Below, one piece after another: positions 44,132 to 52,699 of a stretch of 54,043 nucleotides of DNA (within the stretch, counting starts at the first letter, position 1; each line of letters opens with the position of its first letter). The stretch lies in assembly GCA_041060555.1 (NCBI GenBank), contig JBEUDS010000024.1. One strand, 5' to 3'. This stretch comes from CAUJIW01 sp963205175 (GTDB taxonomy: Bacteria; Pseudomonadota; Alphaproteobacteria; Sphingomonadales; Sphingomonadaceae). The notes under the pieces are model-generated. The model was not told the origin of the DNA, did not search any database, and worked only from the letters and a program-made list of their open reading frames with translations. Made by a program: the position numbers and the translations under genes.

Positions 44132-44332
44132 GCGATTGGCGGTTGCAGGGGTGACGCTGGACGCCTGTGCGGAGCGGTGATGGTAGCGGCGCGAGTGTGG
44201 CATGGCTGCCGGGACTGCAGACTTCGCGGTCTTCGCAGTTTTACGGGGGCGCCATGCACGCTGTTCGCCGTTTCAGTCATTTCGCGTCCGCAGTCCGCGT
44301 GGTTGATTCGTTCAATCAAAGGAGGTTTTACC

Positions 44333-44725
44333 ATGACAGACTCCCCGGACATCGCCAGCGTGCCTGAAACGCGTCTTTGCGACATGGTATTCCCCGAGCA
44401 GGCCAATCATTATGGCACCTTGTTTGGCGGCGCGGCGCTTAATCTGATGGGCAAGGCCGCGTTCATCGCCGCCAGCCGGCATGCCCGGGCGCCCGTCGTC
44501 ATGGCCTCGGCAGACAAGGTTACCTTCCATCATCCGGTGGTAGTCGGCCAGCTGGTGGAATGTCATGCCTGGGTTTCGCGTTCCGGGTGCTCGTCGATGA
44601 CCGTCGAGGTATCGGTGATTTGCGAGACGCTGGCCAGTGGCGATCGTTCGCCGGCGATGCAGGGCCGGTTCGAGATGGTGCGGGTCGACGGACAGGGGCG
44701 TCCCTGTCCGATCATTCGTCGCTGA
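44333..44725 (+). CDS. Acyl-CoA thioesterase, YciA/BACH-type hotdog
   Basis: 130 residues, single hotdog domain. The segment MVFPEQANHYGTLFGGAALN contains the Asn/His and FGG pattern of the acyl-CoA thioesterase II/YciA group, and SADKVTFHHPVVVGQLVECH is the central strand pair. It should hydrolyse short- to medium-chain acyl-CoAs in the cytoplasm. AAGGAGG stands 8 nt before the ATG. It precedes the prp cluster by 280 nt in the same direction; a role in relieving propionyl-CoA or other acyl-CoA load is a reasonable inference. Confidence 0.9.
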   Translation: MTDSPDIASVPETRLCDMVFPEQANHYGTLFGGAALNLMGKAAFIAASRHARAPVVMASADKVTFHHPVVVGQLVECHAWVSRSGCSSMTVEVSVICETLASGDRSPAMQGRFEMVRVDGQGRPCPIIRR

Positions 44726-45005
44726 CCACGGCGGCACCACGATGGTGGCAGCAGCTTCGCAGACTTCGCCGATTTGCAGGATCAACGCGCCGGATATTCG
44801 CTGTTTCAGCCATGTTCTCGCTGGATGCGGATCTCCATAACAGCGGCATGTTTGCGAATGCCTCTCTTCCTGGTCTCCATCTGCCGACGCGCATGACGAT
44901 GATTGCTGCCGCGACGGCTCACCGCACTGACGGCGGCGCATGCAAGCCGGCGTGCGATGGCCCTGCATATTCCCAACTCTCTCTGCTGACGAAAGATGAA
45001 CCCTC

Positions 45006-46520
45006 ATGAAGTTGCATGATGTCCGTACCTACAAGTCCGCGGAGCTGCTGGCCCGCGAGGATCAGCTGGCCTGGAAGCTGGCTGCGGTCGCCACCGACCC
45101 CGTTGCTGTCGACGCGGATGTCGCCGAGATGATCGGCAATCGCATTATCGACAACGCGGCGGTCGCCGTCGCGTCCCTGGCACGCCGGCCGATCCGTTCG
45201 GCACGGGCCCAGGCGCTCGCACATCGGGTCAACGGTCGATCCACCAATCTCGGCGCGCTGCTGCTGGGATTGGGTGACGATGTGCGTGTGTCCCCGGAAT
45301 GGGCGGCGTGGGCCAACGGTGTGGCAGTGCGGGAACTGGACTTTCATGATACCTTCCTGGCTGCCGACTACAGCCACCCCGGCGACAATATTCCGCCAAT
45401 TCTGGCCGTGGCTCAGGCCAAGGGCCTTGATGGAAAGGCGCTGATCCGGGGTATTGCCGCCGGCTATGAGTTGCATGTGAATCTGGTGAAGGGCATCTGC
45501 CTGCATGAGTACAAGATCGACCACATCGCCCATCTGGGGCCGTCGGCGGCCGGCGGTATCGCGGCCGCGCTGAACCTGCCCACCGAAATTGCCTATCAGG
45601 CGATTCAGCAGGCGCTTCACATCACCACCACCACGCGCCAGTCACGCAAGGGCGAGATATCGTCCTGGAAGGCTTATGCGCCAGCCTTTGCCGGCAAGAT
45701 GGCCATTGAAGCGGTCGACCGCGCCATGCGTGGCGAAGGGGCGCCATCGCCGGCCTATGAGGGCGAGGACGGTTTCATCGCCTGGTTGCTCGGCGGTCCG
45801 ACGGCGCGCTATCAGGTCCCGCTGCCCGCCAAAGGTGAGTCCAAAAGGGCGATTCTCGAGACCTACACCAAGGAATATTCCGCCGAGTACCAGAGTCAGG
45901 CGCTGATCGACCTTGCCCGTCGCATGGGGCCAAGGATCGGTGATCTTGCCCAGGTGGCATCGATCGTCATTCAAACGAGCCATCACACCCATTACGTCAT
46001 TGGCACCGGGGCCAACGACCCGCAGAAAATGGATCCCAACGCCAGCCGTGAGACGCTGGACCATTCGATCATGTACATCTTCGCGGTGGCACTTGAGGAC
46101 GGCGGCTGGCATCACGAACGCAGCTACGCACCGGAGCGTGCCCGGCGGCCGGAAACGGTGGCGCTGTGGCAGAAGATCCGTACTGTCGAGGACACCGCAT
46201 GGACCCGCCGCTATCACGCGCCGCCACCTGATAGGGCCTTTGGCGGCAGGGTGGTTGTCCGTCTTCAGTCCGGTGTCATCATTGAGGATGAGCTGGCGAT
46301 TGCCGATGCGCATCCGCTGGGCGCTCGGCCTTTCGCTCGGCCCCAGTACATCGAGAAATTTCTTTCGCTTACCGATGGCATCGTGACGCCCAGTGAACAG
46401 GAACGCTTCCTGGAACAGGTGGCACGATTGCCGGACTTGTCGGCGGGCGCGGTCGCGCGGCTCAATGTCGTTGTCGATCCGTCGAAGTTGGGGGCCGATG
46501 CGCCCGCCGGCATTTTCTGA
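45006..46520 (+). CDS. prpD: MmgE/PrpD-family 2-methylcitrate dehydratase
   Basis: 504 residues. It dehydrates 2-methylcitrate to 2-methyl-cis-aconitate in propionyl-CoA catabolism. The helical N-terminal MmgE/PrpD domain has the conserved VRELDFHDTFLAADYSHPGD and a central GISSWKAYAPAFAG-like active-site region (GEISSWKAYAPAFAGKMA). Length and first gene position with prpC and prpB support PrpD rather than an isolated MmgE. The ribosome site is weak. It is followed by prpC after 20 nt. Confidence 0.93.
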   Translation: MKLHDVRTYKSAELLAREDQLAWKLAAVATDPVAVDADVAEMIGNRIIDNAAVAVASLARRPIRSARAQALAHRVNGRSTNLGALLLGLGDDVRVSPEWAAWANGVAVRELDFHDTFLAADYSHPGDNIPPILAVAQAKGLDGKALIRGIAAGYELHVNLVKGICLHEYKIDHIAHLGPSAAGGIAAALNLPTEIAYQAIQQALHITTTTRQSRKGEISSWKAYAPAFAGKMAIEAVDRAMRGEGAPSPAYEGEDGFIAWLLGGPTARYQVPLPAKGESKRAILETYTKEYSAEYQSQALIDLARRMGPRIGDLAQVASIVIQTSHHTHYVIGTGANDPQKMDPNASRETLDHSIMYIFAVALEDGGWHHERSYAPERARRPETVALWQKIRTVEDTAWTRRYHAPPPDRAFGGRVVVRLQSGVIIEDELAIADAHPLGARPFARPQYIEKFLSLTDGIVTPSEQERFLEQVARLPDLSAGAVARLNVVVDPSKLGADAPAGIF

Positions 46521-46540
46521 TCCACGGGAGGAGATGTACA

Positions 46541-47698
46541 ATGTCGCAGGTCGCCAGGCCGAAGAAATCCGTGGCGCTTTCAGGTATTGTTGCTGGCAAC
46601 ACGGCGTTGTGCACGGTCGGCCGTGCCGGCAACGATCTACACTACCGGGGTTATGACATTCTCGACTTCGCCGAGTCGGCGGAGTTTGAGGAGATCGCCC
46701 ACTTGCTGGTCCATGGTGACCTGCCGACCGCCGCGCAGTTGTCGGCCTACAAAGCCAAGCTGCACGGGCTAAGGGGGTTGCCGCATTCAGTGAAGGACGC
46801 GTTGGAGGCCTTGCCGGCGGCGGCCCATCCCATGGATGTCCTGCGGTCCGGCGTCTCGGCACTCGGGTGTGTGTTGCCGGAGCCATCTGAACACAATGCG
46901 CCTGATGCCCGAGATATTGCCGACCGGTTGCTGGCATCGCTGGGGTCGATCCTGCTCTACTGGTATCATTTCGCGCATCACGGCCGCAGAATCGAGGTGG
47001 AGACAGACGACGATAGCACCGGTGGGCATTTCCTGCGTCTGCTGCACGGAAAAACGCCGCGCCCAAGTTGGGTTCGGGCGATGCATACATCGCTTATTCT
47101 TTATGCAGAGCATGAATTCAACGCCTCGACCTTCGCCGCGCGGGTTATCGCCGGTACCGGCTCTGATATGTATTCGTGTATCGGCGGGGCCATCGGTGCC
47201 TTGCGCGGACCCCGACATGGAGGGGCGAATGAGGTTGCCCATGAAATTCAGAAGCGCTACGCGACGCCCGACGAGGCCGAGGCCGATATTCGCCGTCGGA
47301 TCGACGCGCGTGAGGTTGTCATCGGCTTCGGCCATCCGGTCTACACGATATGCGATCCCCGCAACGTCGTCATCAAACGTGTCGCAAAGGCGCTTGCCGA
47401 GGAGACTGGCGCGCGGCGTCAGTTCGCGATTGCCGAGCGAATCGAGCAGGTGATGGGTAATGCGAAGAAAATGTTTCCCAATCTCGATTGGTTCTCGGCT
47501 GTCTCCTATAATCTGATGGGAGTGCCGACCGCGATGTTCACACCCCTGTTTGTGATCGCACGGACCTCCGGCTGGACTGCGCATGTGATCGAACAACGCC
47601 AGGACAACAGGATCATTCGTCCGTCCGCCAACTATGTTGGACCGGAAGGCCTCGCTTTCGTGCCGCTTGCCGAGCGCGGCGACTCCCATCCGGCATAA
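46541..47698 (+). CDS. prpC: 2-Methylcitrate synthase
   Basis: 385 residues of the citrate synthase family. It condenses propionyl-CoA with oxaloacetate. The opening SGIVAGNTALCTVGRAGNDL and YRGYDILDFA are typical of PrpC rather than GltA. Catalytic residues are in GPRHGGANE, GFGHPVY and the C-terminal Asp region around FPNLDWFSAVSY. GGGAGGAG precedes the ATG. It is co-transcribed with prpD and prpB, and the context, together with the PrpC-type N-terminus, makes the synthase call firm. Confidence 0.95.
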   Translation: MSQVARPKKSVALSGIVAGNTALCTVGRAGNDLHYRGYDILDFAESAEFEEIAHLLVHGDLPTAAQLSAYKAKLHGLRGLPHSVKDALEALPAAAHPMDVLRSGVSALGCVLPEPSEHNAPDARDIADRLLASLGSILLYWYHFAHHGRRIEVETDDDSTGGHFLRLLHGKTPRPSWVRAMHTSLILYAEHEFNASTFAARVIAGTGSDMYSCIGGAIGALRGPRHGGANEVAHEIQKRYATPDEAEADIRRRIDAREVVIGFGHPVYTICDPRNVVIKRVAKALAEETGARRQFAIAERIEQVMGNAKKMFPNLDWFSAVSYNLMGVPTAMFTPLFVIARTSGWTAHVIEQRQDNRIIRPSANYVGPEGLAFVPLAERGDSHPA

Positions 47699-47707
47699 GG
47701 AAAAGCC

Positions 47708-48628
47708 ATGCCCTATCTGATCGCGGATCAACTGCCCCGGGGCAGTGCCGGCCAGCGCTTTCGCGCGCTACTCGCCCGGCCACAGATTCTCCGGCTGCCG
47801 GGTGCTCATAATGGCCATGCGGCGTTGCAGGCCCGGCAGGCCGGGTTCGAGGGGCTGTATCTCTCGGGTGCCGCAATGACAGCCAGCATGGGGTTGCCGG
47901 ACCTGGGCATCATTACCGTCGACGAGGTGAGCTTTTTCGTTCGCCAGATCGTGCGTGCCTCTGGCTTGCCGCTGCTGGTTGACGGCGACACCGGCTATGG
48001 CGAGGCGCTGAACGTCATGCACATGGTGCGCACCTTCGAGGACGCGGGGGCGGGTGCCGTGCATCTGGAAGACCAGGTGCTGCCCAAGAAGTGCGGGCAT
48101 CTCAACGGTAAAGCGCTCGTCAGCATGCAGGACATGGCCGCCAAGATCGCCGCCGCAAAAAAGGCCAGCCGCGATATCGTGATCGTCGCCCGCACCGACG
48201 CCGCCGGCGTCGAGGGAGTGGAGGCGGCGGTTGCCCGGGCGCGTTGCTATCTGGAGGCTGGCGCCGATGCGATCTTTCCTGAAGCGCTTGTCACCCGTGA
48301 AATGTTCGAGCACTTTGCTCGATCCCTGCCAGGGGTGCCATTGCTTGCCAACATGACCGAGTTTGGCAAGACGCCGTTCTTCACCGCCAGCGAGTTCGAG
48401 GCAATGGGCTACAGGATGGTGATATGGCCGGTGTCGTCCTTGCGGATCGCCAACAAGGCGCAGGCCCGGCTTTACGCCGCGATTGCCCGGGACGGCGGGG
48501 CGCACAACATGATCGATGACATGCAGACCCGCGCTGAGCTGTACGACATCATCGGCCTGCATGACTATGAGGCCCTGGACTCCTCGATTGTCAGAACGGT
48601 GATACCCGAGCGGCCGCCGGCGGCCTGA
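47708..48628 (+). CDS. prpB: 2-Methylisocitrate lyase
   Basis: 306 residues of the isocitrate lyase/PEP mutase family. It splits 2-methylisocitrate into succinate and pyruvate. DGDTGYGEALNVMHMV binds metal, HLEDQVLPKKCGHLNGK contains the catalytic KKCGH loop, and LANMTEFGKTPFFT is the substrate-closing segment. It starts 9 nt after the prpC stop, so the three prp genes form one operon. The aconitase-type hydratase for the isomerisation step is not in the window. Confidence 0.95.
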   Translation: MPYLIADQLPRGSAGQRFRALLARPQILRLPGAHNGHAALQARQAGFEGLYLSGAAMTASMGLPDLGIITVDEVSFFVRQIVRASGLPLLVDGDTGYGEALNVMHMVRTFEDAGAGAVHLEDQVLPKKCGHLNGKALVSMQDMAAKIAAAKKASRDIVIVARTDAAGVEGVEAAVARARCYLEAGADAIFPEALVTREMFEHFARSLPGVPLLANMTEFGKTPFFTASEFEAMGYRMVIWPVSSLRIANKAQARLYAAIARDGGAHNMIDDMQTRAELYDIIGLHDYEALDSSIVRTVIPERPPAA

Positions 48629-48680
48629 GCCATTGGGTGCCGCCCAGATTTTCTGTTATCCATTGTCGTCGAGACTCGAC

Positions 48681-48782
48681 GAATTCGCAATATCCGCACT
48701 ATGGTGGGGGGCGGAGAGGGCCATTATTTGCATTAATTTGCGGCATGATGGTCGGCTGTGGAGATTGTGCGAATTTTGCAAA
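48681..48782. promoter_or_regulatory. Cluster of TTTGC-type half-sites before the ScfR-like gene
   Basis: GAATTCGCAATAT at 48681, TTTGC at 48727 and again at 48737 with five bases between, and TGCGAATTTTGCAAA at 48768 form a run of related half-sites. The last ends 7 nt before the start codon. RamB/ScfR proteins of actinobacteria bind AAANTTTGCAAA-like sites, which these resemble. A similar TTTGCGAA occurs upstream of prpD at 44851. Autoregulation and control of prp are inferred. Confidence 0.6.
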
Positions 48783-48789
48783 TATCGAG

Positions 48790-50196
48790 ATGTCCATGCG
48801 GAAAGCTTTCATGGGTGTGCGGCTGCGGCGATTGCGTGAGGAGCGCAACCTCAAGCAGGTCGACCTTGCCCATGCGTTGGGCATCTCGCCCAGCTACCTC
48901 AATCAGCTGGAGCAGAACCAGCGACCGCTGACGGTACCGGTGCTGTTGAAGATCAACGCCGCCTTTGGCGTCGATGTGCAACTGTTCTCGGAAAACGAGG
49001 AAACAAGGCTGATCACGGAGCTACGCGACGCGCTCACTGATGGTCCGGAGGCGATCTCGATGGCCGAGATGCGCGAGCTGGCGGCCAACATGCCGGCGGT
49101 CGGCCGGACGCTGGTGGCGCTCCATCGGCGCTATCGCGACGCTGTCGAGCGCGCTGAGGCCATGGCCGCTCAGCTGGGTGACGACTGGATTGCCGATGGT
49201 CCGGCGCGTCTGTCATTCGAACAGGTGCGCGACTTCTTCTATGCCAGACATAACCACATCGAGCCGCTCGATGAGGCCGCGGAACGGCTTTATCGCGAGG
49301 CAGGGCTTGGCCCGCGCCTGGTGCATCGCGGGCTCGTGACCTGGCTCCATGACAGGCATGGCGTCCATGTAGTCTGGATGGAAAGCGACGGTGCTCAGCG
49401 GCGCTACGATCCGGCGACGCGGACGTTGTACATCTCGGCCCATCTCAGGCAGGGCCAGCAGGCCTTTCAGATGGCGACGCAACTGGCCTTTCTGGAGCTC
49501 GGCGACGTCATTGATCAGCTGACGGACAGCCGCATTCTGGTGGGCGATGATGCGCGGCGGCTGGCACGCGTGGGGCTCGCCAATTATTTCGCCGGAGCGC
49601 TGCTGTTGCCCTATCGGGATTTTCTTACGGCGGCCGAGGCGAATGCCTATGACATCGAGAAGCTCGGCCGTCGGTTCGGGGTCGGCTTCGAGACCGTTTG
49701 CCACCGGCTGTCGACGCTGCAGCGGGCGGATGCGCGTGGCGTGCCGTTTTTCTTCGTTCGCGTCGACAGGGCGGGCAACATTTCCAAGCGGCAGTCGGCC
49801 ACTGATTTCCACTTCTCCCGCGTTGGCGGTAGTTGTCCGCTGTGGAATGTTTATGAGGCGTTCGCCCAGCCTGGCCGCGTCCTGACGCAGATTGCACAGA
49901 TGCCCGATGGCCGGACCTATCTGTGGATCGCGCGCACTGTCGGGCACGGTAGCGCAGGTTACGGCATGCCTGGAAAGACCTTCGCGATCGGGCTGGGTTG
50001 CGATATCAGGCACGCCCACCGGCTGGTCTACGCGCGCGGACTGGACATCGCCGTTCCGGCCGCGGCGACGCCGATTGGCGCCGGCTGTAAGGTTTGTGAG
50101 CGTGCAACTTGTCCACAGCGCGCGTTCCCCGCCATCGGTCGTGCCGTCGCCGTCGACGAGACCGTCAGTACCACCACGCCCTATCCCATGGCTTGA
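48790..50196 (+). CDS. ScfR/RamB-type short-chain acyl regulator
   Basis: 468 residues. The N-terminal XRE helix-turn-helix has GVRLRRLREERNLKQVDLAH and LGISPSYLNQLEQNQRPLTV. An IrrE-like central region and a C-terminal ScfR-type domain follow, with FFFVRVDRAGNISKRQSATD and the cysteine motif GCKVCERATCPQRAFP. Relatives sense short-chain acyl-CoA and control acetate or propionate genes. Position directly after prpB supports control of the 2-methylcitrate cycle. ATG at 48790 is chosen; 48796 and 48811 are alternatives, and no clear ribosome site is seen. Confidence 0.9.
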   Translation: MSMRKAFMGVRLRRLREERNLKQVDLAHALGISPSYLNQLEQNQRPLTVPVLLKINAAFGVDVQLFSENEETRLITELRDALTDGPEAISMAEMRELAANMPAVGRTLVALHRRYRDAVERAEAMAAQLGDDWIADGPARLSFEQVRDFFYARHNHIEPLDEAAERLYREAGLGPRLVHRGLVTWLHDRHGVHVVWMESDGAQRRYDPATRTLYISAHLRQGQQAFQMATQLAFLELGDVIDQLTDSRILVGDDARRLARVGLANYFAGALLLPYRDFLTAAEANAYDIEKLGRRFGVGFETVCHRLSTLQRADARGVPFFFVRVDRAGNISKRQSATDFHFSRVGGSCPLWNVYEAFAQPGRVLTQIAQMPDGRTYLWIARTVGHGSAGYGMPGKTFAIGLGCDIRHAHRLVYARGLDIAVPAAATPIGAGCKVCERATCPQRAFPAIGRAVAVDETVSTTTPYPMA

Positions 50197-50562
50197 GCGG
50201 CCGGAGGTTTGCGGCTCATGGCGGCAGACTCGCTGCCTGTCTGCCCTGACGCCTGGTTGGGCGTGATGTGCTGGCCGCGCGCCGGCGTTCAACAGCGTCT
50301 TCGCTTCTGAACGGGGCTGATTCCGGCGCCAGTTACCTCGCCGTCGGCTCCGACCCCGCCCCCCACGACCCTCGTCGGCGCCCTCGGGCATCAAGAGGGC
50401 GGATCACATGGTCGGCGCGCTGGAACCCACACCAAATGTCCGTCGTCGCGCGCTGATCAGCCCGGCAATGCCGGCTGGCACGGCGACCAATGCTCCCCGT
50501 TGAACCACGTCGCGGGGCACGATCCGATTTCCGGACAGCACCGGATACCGGACGGCAGGCGA
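50197..50562. other. Intergenic region without recognised gene
   Basis: 366 nt between the regulator and the tRNA. Reading frames here are GC-driven and show no family pattern. A short AGCCGGC/GCCGGGCT-type pairing near 50456-50476 could end the tRNA transcript, but this is weak. Confidence 0.5.
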
Positions 50563-50650
50563 TGGTGCCCACGGTCGGACTCGAACCGACACGACCCGCG
50601 AGGATCGAGGGATTTTAAGTCCCTTGCGTCTACCATTTCGCCACGTGGGC
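50563..50650 (-). tRNA. tRNA-Leu (anticodon TAA)
   Basis: On the minus strand it opens GCCCACGTGGCGAAATGG and closes with CGTGGGCACCA, so the CCA end is encoded. The acceptor arms GCCCACG/CGTGGGC pair perfectly. The anticodon loop is CTTAAAA on stem AGGGA/TCCCT, giving TAA. A long variable arm, as expected for class-II tRNA-Leu, and the T loop GGTTCGAGTCC are present. Confidence 0.96.
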
Positions 50651-50670
50651 CGGGCACCGGCCGTGGCGTC

Positions 50671-50700
50671 CTTATAGGAAGGGAGGCGGGGCGAGGGCAA
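50671..50700 (-). promoter_or_regulatory. Putative tRNA-Leu promoter
   Basis: TTGCCC and TATAAG on the minus strand are separated by 18 nt, placing the start about 14 nt upstream of the tRNA. GGACG follows the -10. Confidence 0.5.
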
Positions 50701-50754
50701 GCCGCCCGGTCACCGGCCGTGGAGGCCGGCCACTGGGGTCCGGATCATGCCGGT

Positions 50755-51162
50755 TCAGTCGTCGGGATTGTCATAGGGAACGTAGCGAACCTCGCGGTCG
50801 CGGTCCTTGCTCTTGGTGGTGGCGAGGATCGCCGCCAGCCCGAGCACGCCCAGGCCGATGCCCAGCGCCACCTCGCCGTCATTGTCCTTCTTGTGCCGGT
50901 GGTGGCGGTAGGGATCGCCGTAATAGTAGTTGCGGCGGTAGCGGTCATTGTCGCGATAGACATAGACGGTGCGGCCGCGCTCGTAGCGGTCATGGCGGTC
51001 CCGGTCATGGCGGTCCCGATCATGGCGATCGCGGTCATGGCGATCGCGGTCCGAGCGATCCCAGCCACGGCCATGGCCCGGATCGGCGAAGGCCGGCGCC
51101 GCCGCCGTGTTGGCAATGCTCGCGACGAGCAGGGCAGAGATGGTCCTGGTCAGGGGGCGCAT
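50755..51162 (-). CDS. Secreted Asp/Arg/His-repeat protein
   Basis: 135 residues. Signal peptide MRPLTRTISALLVASIANTA, cut near AFADP. Next come five near-identical DRDRH-type units, then RYERGRTVYVYRDNDRYRRN, a KK-D linker and a glycine-rich hydrophobic stretch EVALGIGLGVLGLAAILATT that could insert in a membrane. The layout recalls small periplasmic RcnB-like or metal-binding proteins, but no family is certain. GGAGG stands 7 nt before the ATG. An extended frame upstream is spurious. Confidence 0.75.
   Translation of the reverse strand: MRPLTRTISALLVASIANTAAAPAFADPGHGRGWDRSDRDRHDRDRHDRDRHDRDRHDRYERGRTVYVYRDNDRYRRNYYYGDPYRHHRHKKDNDGEVALGIGLGVLGLAAILATTKSKDRDREVRYVPYDNPDD
50987..51061 (-). 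repeat. Five tandem 15-nt repeats inside the secreted protein
   Basis: Units CGGTCATGGCGGTCC and variants (GGTC/GATC exchanges) repeat with a 15-nt period, encoding DRDRH. Unit count could vary between strains by slippage. Confidence 0.85.
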
Positions 51163-51312
51163 GATGAAACCTCCGTTACCTGATGGTGACACAAGGTAAC
51201 AACTTTGGCCCTGAACCGGGGCTGAATGGCGAATTATCCGGCTACAAGGGATCGAATGATTGCTATCCATGCCGGACAGCCCGCCGGCGACGGCACAACC
51301 GAGGAGCTTTCC

Positions 51313-51825
51313 ATGCCGACCGATCCGCCACCCGACATCGACGCCGGTGTCGCCGGCCCGTCCGAGGCCCGCCTGGCGCGGCTGGAGGCGCGGGTGCGCG
51401 ACCTGGAGGACCGGGAGGCGATCCGCGACCTGATCGCCGCCTACGGGCCGGCCGCCGACAGCGGCGATTGCGCGGCGGCCGCCGCCGCCTGGGCGGCCGA
51501 TGGCAGCTATGACATCGATGGCTTCGGTATCGTCGAGGGGCCGGCCGGCATCGCGGCCATCCTCGAAGGCGCGCATCACCAGCAGCTCATCGCCGGCGGC
51601 GCTGCGCATGTGCTGAGCCCGCTCGCCATCACCCTGTCCGGCGACACGGCGACGGCGGTTGGCTATTCCTGCGTGTTCCGTCACACCGGCGACGGGTTCG
51701 AGGCGCACCGGGTCGCCGCCAATCGCTCGACGCTGGTGCGCGCCGACGGCCAGTGGCGGATCGCCCGCCGCGTCAACCGGCTGCTCAACGGCGCCGAGGC
51801 CGCCCGCGCCCTGCTGCGCCCCTGA
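51313..51825 (+). CDS. SnoaL-like domain protein
   Basis: 170 residues. A short coiled segment (EARLARLEARVRDLEDREAI) leads into an NTF2/SnoaL_4 fold: IRDLIAAYGPAADSGD, AAWAADGSYDIDGFG and the C-terminal WRIARRVNRLLNG. Members include scytalone-dehydratase-like and ring-hydroxylating-associated proteins, but the role here is unknown. GAGGAG precedes the chosen ATG; an in-frame ATG 87 nt upstream lacks one. It is divergent from the repeat protein. Confidence 0.82.
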   Translation: MPTDPPPDIDAGVAGPSEARLARLEARVRDLEDREAIRDLIAAYGPAADSGDCAAAAAAWAADGSYDIDGFGIVEGPAGIAAILEGAHHQQLIAGGAAHVLSPLAITLSGDTATAVGYSCVFRHTGDGFEAHRVAANRSTLVRADGQWRIARRVNRLLNGAEAARALLRP

Positions 51826-52372
51826 GCCCTCGGCGCTCTCCGCCGCCCGGCAGGCAGCGCCCGCGCCGGCGTTGCCGGGCGGGGTGACGGGTACGCGACA
51901 CGGGTCCAGCAGACCCGACAACACACGCACGCGCCAGCAACACACAGGAACGACCGACCGGCGCGGGGTTGCCACCCTCCGTGCCCGGGACTCGATGACA
52001 GGTTCCGCGGCGTTGGCGACGGAAGGCTGTCGGTACATCGAGGTTGGTTGGCGCCGGCAGACGGGGTCCCGAGTCCAGCAAGGGGCGACGGAACGGACCG
52101 CGCTTGGCGCCTCAGCCGATCTTCTGCGAGGCCTCGGCTTTCACCCGGGACACCCGCGCCAGGTCGGTGCGGATCAGGAGGCCTTTGAGGGACCGCCCAC
52201 CCGCCGGTTCACCCCCGCGTCGCGACCGCCGAGGATGGTCGCACTGTCTCACGGAAAATGCCGCGCGTCAATAGGTAATTGACGATGATTGCCCAGGCAG
52301 TACCCCGAGGCTGCGCGTTGGGGTGAGGGAATGGCTATGCTGTCCGCTGGAGTAATTCCCTGAAATTTGATT
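51826..52372. other. Intergenic region without recognised gene
   Basis: 547 nt, GC-rich. A hairpin-forming stretch AGCCGA...TCGGCTTT lies at 52114-52142. A 46-codon minus-strand frame (52112-52252) ends here but has no ribosome site and matches no family known to me. Nothing else can be supported. Confidence 0.5.
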
Positions 52373-52406
52373 CATATTGTGTAAAACGCGCGTTTTGTGT
52401 AATATG
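52373..52406 (+). promoter_or_regulatory. Promoter with embedded operator for the toxin-antitoxin pair
   Basis: TTGTGT at 52377 and TAATAT at 52400 stand exactly 17 nt apart. The spacer carries AAAACGCGCGTTTT, a perfect palindrome, and the outer CATATT and AATATG are also complementary, giving a 34-bp partial palindrome. This layout is what is expected for an antitoxin-autoregulated promoter. Confidence 0.7.
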
Positions 52407-52431
52407 CAAGAATGCCTGAAGGGAGGCCGCC

Positions 52432-52695
52432 ATGGCAGAAGTCGCCGCCACCGAGTTTGCCCGGAATTTTGGGCGCTATCGTGAGATTGTCCAGCGCGAG
52501 GCCGTCGCCGTTCGGGTGCACGACCGGATCACGGGCTATTTCGTTTCCGCCCGCGATTATGAGGAATATCAGCGCCTCAAGGCGATGATGCCCGTCGCGC
52601 TCGCCGCCGAGGAGCTGGACGACGACACGCTGCGCGCCCTTTCGGAAACCAAGATGGACAAGCGCCACGCAGCCCTCGACGCCCTGATGGATTGA
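52432..52695 (+). CDS. Phd/YefM-type antitoxin
   Basis: 87 residues. The N-terminus EVAATEFARNFGRYREIVQRE followed by VAVRVHDRITGYFVSARDYE is the Phd/YefM DNA-binding fold (T/S-x-F-x-x-N-F-G-x-Y). The C-terminal tail, about residues 60-87, is charged and would bind toxin. Strong AGGGAGG upstream. It is immediately followed by a PemK-like gene, as in type II systems. It should neutralise that toxin and repress the shared promoter. Confidence 0.82.
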   Translation: MAEVAATEFARNFGRYREIVQREAVAVRVHDRITGYFVSARDYEEYQRLKAMMPVALAAEELDDDTLRALSETKMDKRHAALDALMD

Positions 52696-52699
52696 TCGT

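Noticed and set aside
50404..50700. Minus-strand frame across the tRNA
   Set aside because: Its best part is simply the translated tRNA-Leu sequence.
50987..51061. Tandem repeats as a possible CRISPR array
   Set aside because: The repeats are 15 nt, contiguous, without spacers and lie in a coding frame.
50755..52038. 427-codon version of the DRDRH-repeat protein
   Set aside because: Only the last 135 residues follow a ribosome site and signal peptide. The upstream part is antisense to the SnoaL-like gene.
52112..52252. 46-codon minus-strand frame ending KGLLIRTDLARVSRVKAEAS
   Set aside because: Protein-like at the end but starts at GTG without a ribosome site and has no known relative; left as intergenic.
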